Origin: CAINDI01 sp037127585
GTDB taxonomy: Bacteria; Verrucomicrobiota; Verrucomicrobiia; Palsa-1439
Assembly: GCA_037127585.1 (NCBI GenBank)
Contig: JBAXYB010000077.1
Coordinates: 1 to 13,835, forward strand
DNA: 13,835 nt
Direction of reading: 5' to 3'
This document shows, piece by piece, positions 6,907 through 13,100 of the stretch. The notes under the pieces are model-generated. The model saw only the letters and a list, made by a program, of their open reading frames with translations, searched no databases and was not told the origin of the DNA. Numbering within the stretch: position 1 is the first letter of the stretch; every line of letters begins with the position of its first letter. Both the position numbers and the translations under genes were made by a program.

Positions 6907-8060
6907 CGAATCACGGCCAACGGTGCCGGTCGCGGGGCGCGCCCGGCCAATCGCAAAATATCCTGCGCCGCATCCCGGGCCGCGTGCGGACAACCCAGCT
7001 CACTCGCGGCGGCTCGCATGCTCCGGAGCTTTTCCGGATTGCGGAAAAAATCGTCAACAAACTCGGCGACATGGGTCGCCTTCGCCGCTTGCACGGCCAC
7101 GCCGCGCGAGAGCAGAAACTCGGTGTTCTTGGCTTCCTGACCGGGAATGGGGTTAATGATGATCATCGGCAATTGTTTGACGAGACATTCGGCGGTCGTG
7201 ATCCCGCCCGGTTTCGTGACGACAACTTCGGCGACTTCCATCAACTCGTGCACATTATCGACGAAACCAAAAATGCGCGTCGGGTGCCGCAGCTTCGCAC
7301 CGCGCCGTTCAAGGCGTTCCTTTAACTCCTCGTTCTGACCGGTAATCGCGACGATGTAAAACGGCTGCGGCAACTTGTCGAGTTTGCGAATGACCGATTT
7401 CATCGGCCCCAGACCGAGACTGCCTCCCATCACGAGAATCAACGGCAGCCCCGGCTTGAATCCCAGCGCTTGGATCACCGCGTCCTTAACAATGGGCTGT
7501 TGATACCGACCGTTGATCGGAATGCCCCGCACGCTGACGCGATCCGCGCGGACACCTTGCGAGACGAGCGTGCTCTTCGTCGCTTCGGTCGGCGCGATGT
7601 AAAGATCCACCATGTCGTGCGCCCAATACCGGTGCGCCACAAAATCCGTCAACACCCCCACCAACGCCGGCTGCCGATTGCCCGTCGCCGCCTTCCACGA
7701 CGCAAGCACGCCGCACGCAAACGCCTGCGTACACACGACCACATCGGGGTTGAAATGCTGGAGAATTTTCTGGAGCTTCCGCGAATTGCCGCGATTCAAG
7801 AGCTCCCGGATCTTGACGGTGCGCTCCTTCAACTCCCGATTGTCGTACATCCACTCCCAAATCTCCGGGGCCGCCTTCAACGCCGTCAGATACGCCCGCA
7901 GCGTGACCTTCGACAAGATCGGATTCGCGTGGCTGAACGAATCGAGCAACATCGACTCCACCGGGACCCCCAGCCGCTGCGTCGCCTCTTCCACCGCGAC
8001 CGCTGCCGAGTAGTGGCCCGAGTGTTTCGTCAAATAGAGAAAAAGAATCCGTCGCGTCAT
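6903..8060 (-). CDS. GT28 glycosyltransferase, MGDG synthase / processive diacylglycerol glucosyltransferase-like
   Basis: 385 residues with the two-domain GT-B layout. N-terminal KHSGHYSAA (12-20) matches the G-x-G-H-type acceptor loop of MGDG synthase/UgtP proteins; the long helix region (49-100) is the membrane-contact part of that N-terminal domain, and GVLTDF (135-140) is typical of the group. The donor half has LVMGGSLGLGPM (209-220), FGFVDNVHELM (264-274) and VTKPGGITTAEC (281-292), which bind the UDP-sugar. The family transfers glucose or galactose to diacylglycerol, or GlcNAc in MurG; the N-terminal motif speaks against MurG. The ATG at 8060 starts MTRRILFLYLTKHSGH. First gene of the lipid cluster, divergent from the flippase, and overlapped at its stop by the acyltransferase. 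Exact sugar and lipid unknown. Confidence 0.88.
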   Translation of the reverse strand: MTRRILFLYLTKHSGHYSAAVAVEEATQRLGVPVESMLLDSFSHANPILSKVTLRAYLTALKAAPEIWEWMYDNRELKERTVKIRELLNRGNSRKLQKILQHFNPDVVVCTQAFACGVLASWKAATGNRQPALVGVLTDFVAHRYWAHDMVDLYIAPTEATKSTLVSQGVRADRVSVRGIPINGRYQQPIVKDAVIQALGFKPGLPLILVMGGSLGLGPMKSVIRKLDKLPQPFYIVAITGQNEELKERLERRGAKLRHPTRIFGFVDNVHELMEVAEVVVTKPGGITTAECLVKQLPMIIINPIPGQEAKNTEFLLSRGVAVQAAKATHVAEFVDDFFRNPEKLRSMRAAASELGCPHAARDAAQDILRLAGRAPRPAPLAVIR

Positions 8061-8079
8061 GTCGATTGTCAGGGGCGCG

Positions 8080-8108
8080 ACAATACCCAACCCCGAACCG
8101 GCCGGCAA
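8080..8108 (-). promoter_or_regulatory. Candidate promoter of the GT28-acyltransferase-dedA cluster
   Basis: On the minus strand TTGCCG (8108-8103), 17 bases, TATTGT (8085-8080). The -10 box is good, the -35 box moderate. Transcription would start about 12 bases before the ATG at 8060. The divergent flippase side of the same 112-bp gap shows TTGTCA (8117-8122) but no -10 box at the right distance. Confidence 0.3.
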
Positions 8109-8172
8109 CCAATCTATTGTCATCCATAGTATTGGCTTGCCCGACGCTTGCGCGCGTCGCTACAACTCGCGC

Positions 8173-9375
8173 GTGAACCGCCTCGCCCGCAACACCCTCG
8201 CCCTCTACGCCGCGCAGTTCACCGTCCGCCTCTTCAACATCATCGTCATCGTCCTCATCGGCCGGCAACTCGGCCCGGCCGACCTCGGCCGCTTCTCCTT
8301 TGTTATGGCCACCGTCAGCTTCGTCCACCTCTTCGCCGTCGGCGGCCTCAATAACTGGCTCGTCCGCGAAGTCGCCCGCACCCCCGCGCGCACCCCGGCC
8401 CTGCTCACCCGCGCCCTCACCATCAACCTACTCCTCGCCACGCTCGGCACCCTAGCCGTCTGGTCGGCCACCCTCGTCCCGGAATTCAATGCCGACCCCC
8501 TCCGCACCCTCTGCCTTCGACTCTTCATCCCCTCCGTCTTTTTTTCCGCGACTGCCGAAACCATCTTCGCCATCTTCGACGGCCACCAGGACATGCGCTT
8601 CCGCGCCGTGCTCGTGTCGATCCGTGCCGGCTCGCGCGCGCTCATCTGCGGACTCCTGATTGCCGGCCTGCGCAATCTCCCGTCGCTCTTCGCCGGTTAC
8701 CTCATCATCGAACTCGCCGTCGTCATCCTCGCGGGTTGGCTCACCTACCGGCGGTTCGGAAAACCGCCCCTGCCTACCGGCCAACTCGACCGGCAAGTGA
8801 TCGCCGAACTCCTCCCCTTTTTCATCACCTCGCTCCTGCTGCTTGTCGACTCACGCGTTCACATCTGGATCATCACCGCCGTCCAAGGCAACGTCGCCGC
8901 CGGTCAGTTCTCCGCCGCCCACGGCCTGATCCTCGCCGTCCTGCTCCTGCCGGGCGCGGTGACAAATGCCGCCTTCCCCCAACTCGCGCAAATGACCGAC
9001 ACCTCGCGAGTTTTCTTCCAAAAACTCCTCCGCTGGATCACCGCCGCCGGCATCCTCGCCGGCATCGGCCTCTTCCTCGGCGCCGGCCTCTTCTTGCAAC
9101 TATTCTTCGGTGACCGCTACCTCGACGCCACGCCCACACTGCGAATTCTCGCGCTCACACTCCCCGCCGGCTTTATCAACGGCGCGCTCCTGTCCTGGCT
9201 TTACGCCACCCACCGGCAAACCCGCGTCCTCTATCTCACGGTTGCGACAACGACCATCTGCGTCATCGCCAGTTGGTTCCTTGTCCACCACCTCGGCTAC
9301 GTTGGCGCGGCGTGGGCCGCCCTTGGTACCGAGCTGTTGCAACTCAGCCTTTTCGCCTGGGCCTGCCGGCCATGA
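8173..9375 (+). CDS. Polysaccharide/oligosaccharide flippase (Wzx/MVF-like)
   Basis: 400 residues and about twelve hydrophobic segments spread over the whole length (for example 10-30, 41-60, 82-102, 115-133, 155-167, 170-190, 211-226, 247-265, 288-311, 323-341, 350-370, 374-396). The start, NTLALYAAQFTVRLFNIIV followed by GRQLGPADLGRFSF and LVREVAR, is the standard opening of Polysacc_synt flippases that turn undecaprenyl-linked oligosaccharides across the inner membrane. I chose the GTG at 8173; the ATG at 8059 would add 38 unconserved residues and overlap the divergent gene's start. No Shine-Dalgarno is visible. Third codon positions are almost all C. It overlaps the following glycosyltransferase by ATGA, so the two are made together and probably serve one glycan. 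Confidence 0.87.
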   Translation: MNRLARNTLALYAAQFTVRLFNIIVIVLIGRQLGPADLGRFSFVMATVSFVHLFAVGGLNNWLVREVARTPARTPALLTRALTINLLLATLGTLAVWSATLVPEFNADPLRTLCLRLFIPSVFFSATAETIFAIFDGHQDMRFRAVLVSIRAGSRALICGLLIAGLRNLPSLFAGYLIIELAVVILAGWLTYRRFGKPPLPTGQLDRQVIAELLPFFITSLLLLVDSRVHIWIITAVQGNVAAGQFSAAHGLILAVLLLPGAVTNAAFPQLAQMTDTSRVFFQKLLRWITAAGILAGIGLFLGAGLFLQLFFGDRYLDATPTLRILALTLPAGFINGALLSWLYATHRQTRVLYLTVATTTICVIASWFLVHHLGYVGAAWAALGTELLQLSLFAWACRP

Positions 9376-10490
9376 ACGTCCTCCATCTGATAACCGAACT
9401 CGATGTGGGTGGCGCCGAACGGCAACTCGTCGCCCTGGCCCCGCGCTTCAACCGGTCGCGCTGGAATGTCACCGTCGCTTATTTCCACGGATCGGGCCAC
9501 CTGCGACCAGAACTGGAGGAAGACGGCATCGCCGTCACCAAACTCGACTCGCGCCACAAAGGCGATCTCGGGGCACTCGTCCGGTTGGTCCGTTTACTGC
9601 GCGAGCAGCGCATTGACATCCTCCACACGCACTTGATTCAAGCGGATCTGCTCGGATTGTTGGCGGCTCAATTGACGCGGGTGCCGGTCACGATTTCAAC
9701 AAAACACAGTGTGGACTATTTCACCCGGCAGGGCCGGTGGCTAACCAAGGTGGATACTTTCGCAAACCGCCATTTTACGCGACTGGTTGCGGTCTCGGAG
9801 TCCGTTAAAAACCATTACATCAAAACTCAACACCTCCCACCCGCAAAGATCGAAGTGATCTACAACGGCATCGATATTGCCGGACTTGAGTGCGCCCCGC
9901 CAATTTCACGAACCGAGTTGGGCGTTGCTCCTGATACCAAAATCATCTGCGCGGTCGGCACCTTGAGCGAACGCAAAGGCCAATCCTTCCTCCTCGAAGC
10001 CTGGCCGACTGTGCTGACCCGGCACCCGTCGAGCGTCCTCGTTTTCGTCGGCGATGGTCCACTCCAGGCGTCTTTGGAGGCAACAGCTAAGTCGGCAGGG
10101 CTGCATGATTCAGTCCGGTTTTTGGGACGGCGATCAGACGTGCCAGCCATCTTACACGCTGCTGATCTATTCGTACTCCCCTCACAAACGGAGGGCTTCG
10201 GTCTCGCAATGGTTGAAGCGATGGCGGCCTCCGTTCCGGTCATCGCCACGACGGTCGGCGGCGTGCCGGAGCTTGCCCGCCACGAACACGAGGCGCTTCT
10301 CATCAGTCCCCGCAACGCACCCGCCTTGGCCGGAGCCATCAACACCTTGCTCGACGATCCCGGTCGCGCTACCGCGCTAGCGACGGCGGCACGCCAGCGC
10401 GTCGAACAGTTTTCAATTCAGCACACGGTTCGTCGCCTCGAGTCGTGCTACGAGTCTTTGCTTGCGCCGGCAGCCAACGCGCAGACGTAA
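9372..10490 (+). CDS. GT4-family glycosyltransferase
   Basis: 372-residue GT-B enzyme. The N-terminal domain has the acceptor loop DVGGAERQL (11-19), HTHLIQADLLG (85-95) and VSESV (141-145), with NGIDI at 165-169. The donor domain has GTLSERKGQ (196-204), FVGDGP (225-230), FLGRRSDVPAILHAADLFVLPS (250-271) and the E-x7-E pair E274/E282 in TEGFGLAMVEAMA, which holds the nucleotide sugar with R201 and K202. Such enzymes retain the anomeric configuration and build surface polysaccharide or glycolipid in the cytoplasm. The ATG at 9372 overlaps the flippase stop by four bases, which decides the start. Its last 43 bases overlap the convergent gene on the minus strand. Sugar specificity cannot be read from sequence. 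Confidence 0.92.
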   Translation: MNVLHLITELDVGGAERQLVALAPRFNRSRWNVTVAYFHGSGHLRPELEEDGIAVTKLDSRHKGDLGALVRLVRLLREQRIDILHTHLIQADLLGLLAAQLTRVPVTISTKHSVDYFTRQGRWLTKVDTFANRHFTRLVAVSESVKNHYIKTQHLPPAKIEVIYNGIDIAGLECAPPISRTELGVAPDTKIICAVGTLSERKGQSFLLEAWPTVLTRHPSSVLVFVGDGPLQASLEATAKSAGLHDSVRFLGRRSDVPAILHAADLFVLPSQTEGFGLAMVEAMAASVPVIATTVGGVPELARHEHEALLISPRNAPALAGAINTLLDDPGRATALATAARQRVEQFSIQHTVRRLESCYESLLAPAANAQT

Positions 10491-11581
10491 GGCATCACGA
10501 TCACGCTGAAGCGCAAGTCCGCGTAGCTCAACGCATGCAACAGCATGACATAGCCGATAACCCCCAGCAGCCAGCCGGTCCCGCCGCTCCACGACCGCGC
10601 GCGCATCAGTCCGATACATAGCAGTGCCATGTATCCAGCCTGGATCACAAAGCTCAGAAACTGCTCACGCCGGGCCGCCCCGAGAAACCAGAACCGCCAA
10701 CACTTGCGGATCGCTAATTCAACCGCCATGCGTGGGTTGCCGGCAACTTCCTGCCACGCCGCGCGGTAAAACAGCCGGTCCATCTGCACAACCGACTTGC
10801 CGGCATTTTGGGATTCGATTTCAGCCACCGCAGACTGCCACCGTGGTTTACCGGGTCCTTCCCACAGACCGAGCGTCGGTTGATAGTTGCCGATGAACGT
10901 CGTCACCCCACCCCGTTCGGTCGCCACCGGCAAGAATTCACCGCCGGTCACCCGCCAGTTCCGGTACGTCCACGGGGCGATCACCACAACCATTCCCAGA
11001 ACGAGCGCGCCAACTCTGTAGCTGAGGCGTAAGCCGCGGCCGAAGCTCACGCTTCGGCTCCAGCAACAGATCCCGATGACCGCCACCGGCCAGAGCAGAA
11101 ACATCGGCTTGCAGAGATTCACCAACCCGAGCATCACACCCGCCAGCATCCAATCCCGCCAGCAATCCAATCGCCAGGCCCGGACTTGGATGCAGAAGTA
11201 GACGATCAGCAGAAAGGTCAGGACCGTTTCCTTATTCACGAAAGCAACCCGCCAGATTGCGAATGGATAAACCGCCCACAACCACGCCGCCCAGATCCGC
11301 CGGCCAGACAGCCAGAACACGAGCCCGCACACTGCCGTGTCGAAGATCGACTGCACAACCTTCAACGACATCCCGGGACAAGCCGCCACCAATAGTGGAT
11401 ACACCGGCCCGCGTGTTACATCGTCATACCGGCTGAGGAGAATGGTCTCCGCAAGCTGCCGGTAACCGTCCCCGTCATCCCGGAGATGCCAGCGCTTTTC
11501 AATGAACGGGAAGCCGATGAAGACGAAGATGAGCCGCAAGAGTAGAGCGACGGCAATACAAGCGAGGAGGGCGCGGTTCAC
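10448..11581 (-). CDS. GT-C/GT39-like multi-pass membrane protein
   Basis: 377 residues with about nine to eleven hydrophobic segments. An early periplasmic-loop motif RDDGDGYRQLAETILLSRYDDVTRGPVYPLL holds the acidic pair D35-D36 and an R-G-P-YP block, as in GT39/ArnT-like and other GT-C enzymes that use polyprenyl-phosphate sugars on the outer face of the membrane. APWTYRNWRVTGG (202-214) and a final SYADLRFSVIVMPYV (352-366) also fit that group. The start is GTG at 11581, sharing GTGA with the stop of the GIY-YIG gene. The stop at 10450-10448 lies 43 bases inside the end of the convergent GT4 gene. It probably decorates or builds the glycan exported by its neighbours, but the acceptor could also be lipid or protein. 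Confidence 0.78.
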   Translation of the reverse strand: MNRALLACIAVALLLRLIFVFIGFPFIEKRWHLRDDGDGYRQLAETILLSRYDDVTRGPVYPLLVAACPGMSLKVVQSIFDTAVCGLVFWLSGRRIWAAWLWAVYPFAIWRVAFVNKETVLTFLLIVYFCIQVRAWRLDCWRDWMLAGVMLGLVNLCKPMFLLWPVAVIGICCWSRSVSFGRGLRLSYRVGALVLGMVVVIAPWTYRNWRVTGGEFLPVATERGGVTTFIGNYQPTLGLWEGPGKPRWQSAVAEIESQNAGKSVVQMDRLFYRAAWQEVAGNPRMAVELAIRKCWRFWFLGAARREQFLSFVIQAGYMALLCIGLMRARSWSGGTGWLLGVIGYVMLLHALSYADLRFSVIVMPYVCALAAGASKDS

Positions 11582-11826
11582 AAACGTTTCTTTGCGAAAG
11601 CCCGGCCAGAACCAGATTTTAGATACCGTTCAAACTCAAGTGCGCGCTCGCGGTCGGTAAATGCGGTTGTTGTCTTCAATCGCCACGGCCGATACTTGGC
11701 CGTATGGGACACCGCTCCGCTGTTGTGATGATCAAGTCGGTCACGGAGGTCTTCGGTGAAGCCGGTATAATACGTCTGCGGCTTCACAAGGCTCTCAAGA
11801 ATATAGACGTAGAAGAACTTGTCCAT
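11578..11826 (-). CDS. Small GIY-YIG nuclease-domain protein
   Basis: 82 residues, the whole protein being one GIY-YIG domain. YVYIL (6-10) is the GIY strand, YYTGFTEDLRDRL (19-31) the YIG strand with the following helix and its Arg residues (R28, R30), N35 and HTAKYRPW (41-48) the middle, and E65 in LEFERYLKSGSGRAFAKKRL (63-82) the metal-binding glutamate with the standard C-terminus. Stand-alone proteins of this YhbQ/UPF0213-like type are common; some act on DNA, most have no known role. It is not tied to an intron or mobile element here. The GTG of the next gene overlaps its stop, an odd pairing of a nuclease fold with a membrane glycosyltransferase. No Shine-Dalgarno was seen; upstream DNA is a GC-rich repeat-like block. 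Confidence 0.9.
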   Translation of the reverse strand: MDKFFYVYILESLVKPQTYYTGFTEDLRDRLDHHNSGAVSHTAKYRPWRLKTTTAFTDRERALEFERYLKSGSGRAFAKKRL

Positions 11827-11893
11827 GGCTGGCGTGCCGAGCCGTAGCTCTGCCGTGGGAACGAGCCCGCCTACGCGCTGCGCTGCGGCGTGG

Positions 11894-11939
11894 CATCCTT
11901 CGCTCCGCCGCGAAACGACCCGCGGCGGAGCGAAGGATG
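11894..11939. repeat. Perfect 19-bp inverted repeat abutting tRNA-Val
   Basis: CATCCTTCGCTCCGCCGCG (11894-11912) and its exact reverse complement (11921-11939) enclose an 8-base loop AAACGACC. The right arm includes two of the three CCA bases of tRNA-Val (11938-11940). Read from the tRNA promoter the hairpin would fold right behind the tRNA, but no run of U follows, so it is not a classic intrinsic terminator. It could aid 3' processing, stop transcription with help, or be a copy of a dispersed palindrome. Confidence 0.85.
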
Positions 11940-12014
11940 GTGGGCGTGACAGGACTTGAACCTGTGACCTTTCGGGTGTGATCCGAACGTTCTAGCCAAC
12001 TGAACTACACGCCC
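11938..12014 (-). tRNA. tRNA-Val (anticodon CAC), CCA encoded
   Basis: A 77-base cloverleaf on the minus strand: acceptor GGGCGTG/CACGCCC, D-stem GTTC/GAAC with AGTTGGCTA loop, anticodon stem TTCGG/CCGAA around loop ATCACAC (anticodon CAC, codon GTG), T-arm ACAGG-TTCAAGT-CCTGT, discriminator A at 11941 and encoded CCA (11940-11938). All stems pair fully. A promoter lies just upstream and an inverted repeat just downstream. Confidence 0.97.
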
Positions 12015-12030
12015 ATCCAAAACGCGTTGC

Positions 12031-12059
12031 ACAGTAGCAACCGGCCCCACACAATTCAA
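12031..12059 (-). promoter_or_regulatory. Candidate sigma-70 promoter of tRNA-Val
   Basis: On the minus strand TTGAAT (12059-12054), a 17-base spacer, TACTGT (12036-12031), with 16 bases to the tRNA 5' end at 12014. Between -10 and the tRNA the sequence is GCAACGCGTTTTGGAT. Spacing and distance fit a stable-RNA promoter well. Confidence 0.5.
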
Positions 12060-12276
12060 GCTCAGTGATAAATCAAAAACTGCCCAGGCATTTTTTCGAC
12101 ACCCTGTGCAGAACGCGACAGTCACCGGCAACCCAGAGAATTCTCAGAAAATTTCCCGGCAGCGCCGGAATCCTTACCGGCAGCAGTTTTTTTGAGCTGG
12201 CGACGTTTGGCTGACCGCCGTGTGCATCCTGTCTGCTCTCCGGTCAATCAACATGATCGGCATCGAAAGGGAAGAA
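12060..12276. other. Non-coding stretch between tRNA-Val promoter and ACT gene
   Basis: No credible gene. It is more AT-rich than its surroundings up to about 12160. It holds a 10-bp palindrome GAGAATTCTC (12136-12145) and a short hairpin GCCGG-AATCCTTA-CCGGC (12164-12181) followed by AGCAG and seven T (12187-12193). That looks like a weak plus-strand terminator, yet no plus-strand gene lies upstream, so it may be an attenuator for the ACT gene or chance. I found no convincing -10/-35 pair for the ACT gene. Confidence 0.4.
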
Positions 12277-13068
12277 ATGAACGCGAGCATTCAGAAGAAC
12301 CGCCGGCAGGTGCTTTATCGCGCCATCCACGAATCGATGGGCGACCGGCTGAGCGAAGAGGAATTGGATATTCATTTTACGCACATGCCGGACCGGTACT
12401 GGCCGCGCGCGACGGAAGAATCCGTCACCGAACATCTCCTGCTGATCCGGCAATTCTTCGCACATCTCAACACCAGTCACGCCGAGGCCACCACACCGGT
12501 CGTCGCCTGGCGGCAGATCCCCAAGCGCAATGTCACGGAAGTCACCATCTGTTCATGGGACCGACTCGGGTTGCTCGCCCATGTCGCCGGGGCGTTCGCC
12601 GCTGCCAATTTGAACATCCTGCGCGCTGATGTTTACACCCGGGTTGACAGCCTCGCGCTCGATGTGTTTGAAATCACCGACGCCGCCGGTAACTTCATCG
12701 CCGACGAAGCTCAACTCCACACGATGACGGCGCTGCTGTCGACCGCGCTCCGCCCCAATGCCAAAGCTCCGAAAGTTCCGTTCAAATCCGGGCACGCCCG
12801 GTCGTCACAACCACCAAAGGTTTACTACGACGCCGAACCGACGTTCACGCAGACGGTGATTGTGATCGAAGCCGACGATCAAGTCGGGTTGTTGTACCGG
12901 GTGTTCTCCGTGCTGGCCGATTGCCGGATCAACGTCTCCCAAGCCATCATCACCACGGAGTCCGGTCGCGTGGGTGACGTCTTCTACGTGACGGATGACA
13001 ACGGCCGGCCCATCACCGACACGTTTCACCTCGACCACATTCGCGAGGGCCTGCTGGCCGCAGTTTAA
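12277..13068 (+). CDS. GlnD C-terminal-like protein with two ACT domains, no catalytic domains
   Basis: 263 residues. DIHFTHMPDRYWPRATEESV...HLLLI (31-57, read in parts) matches the linker that follows the HD domain in PII uridylyltransferase GlnD. Then come ACT1 (about 87-159, EVTICSWDRLGLLAHVAGAFAAANLNI split, LDVFEITD) and ACT2 (about 193-263, VIVIEADDQVGLLYRVFSVLAD split, DVFYVTDDNG). In GlnD these ACT domains sense glutamine. The nucleotidyltransferase and HD hydrolase parts are absent, and upstream DNA is non-coding with a tRNA gene, so nothing was split off here. I chose the ATG at 12277: AAAGGGAAG lies directly before it as ribosome site. GTG at 12220 or ATG at 12253 would only add short unconserved residues. 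It may be a glutamine- or amino-acid-sensing regulator; function unproven. Confidence 0.82.
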   Translation: MNASIQKNRRQVLYRAIHESMGDRLSEEELDIHFTHMPDRYWPRATEESVTEHLLLIRQFFAHLNTSHAEATTPVVAWRQIPKRNVTEVTICSWDRLGLLAHVAGAFAAANLNILRADVYTRVDSLALDVFEITDAAGNFIADEAQLHTMTALLSTALRPNAKAPKVPFKSGHARSSQPPKVYYDAEPTFTQTVIVIEADDQVGLLYRVFSVLADCRINVSQAIITTESGRVGDVFYVTDDNGRPITDTFHLDHIREGLLAAV

Positions 13069-13081
13069 CTCCGGCTATTGT

Positions 13082-13100
13082 GCGGCTATATCACAGCCGC
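13082..13100. repeat. Small hairpin at the convergent junction
   Basis: GCGGCT (13082-13087), loop ATATCAC, AGCCGC (13095-13100), in the 22-base gap between two convergent genes and overlapping the stop of the minus-strand gene. No T-run follows on either side, so a bidirectional terminator role is possible but weakly supported. Confidence 0.3.

Noticed and set aside
8059..8172. Extension of the flippase to ATG at 8059
   Set aside because: Adds 38 residues with no family likeness, and the start would overlap the start of the divergent gene; GTG at 8173 gives the normal flippase opening.
7486..8328. Minus-strand open frame of 280 codons crossing the divergent promoter region
   Set aside because: Gly/Asp/Glu-rich, no domain, overlaps the GT28 gene in another frame and the start of the flippase.
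11578..11826. GIY-YIG gene as homing endonuclease or mobile intron part
   Set aside because: It is a single-domain small protein without DNA-binding extension, intron or split host gene; coupled instead to a chromosomal membrane gene.
11938..12014. tRNA-Val as phage or island attachment site
   Set aside because: No integrase in the window and no second copy of the tRNA 3' end was seen; ordinary genes lie on both sides.
11871..12131. Minus-strand open frame of 86 codons with GSHPKGHRFKSCHAH
   Set aside because: It reads straight through tRNA-Val and the inverted repeat; the familiar-looking peptide is just the tRNA translated.
12164..12193. Intrinsic terminator with T7 run on the plus strand
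   Set aside because: Stem is only 5 bp, five bases separate it from the T-run, and no plus-strand gene precedes it.
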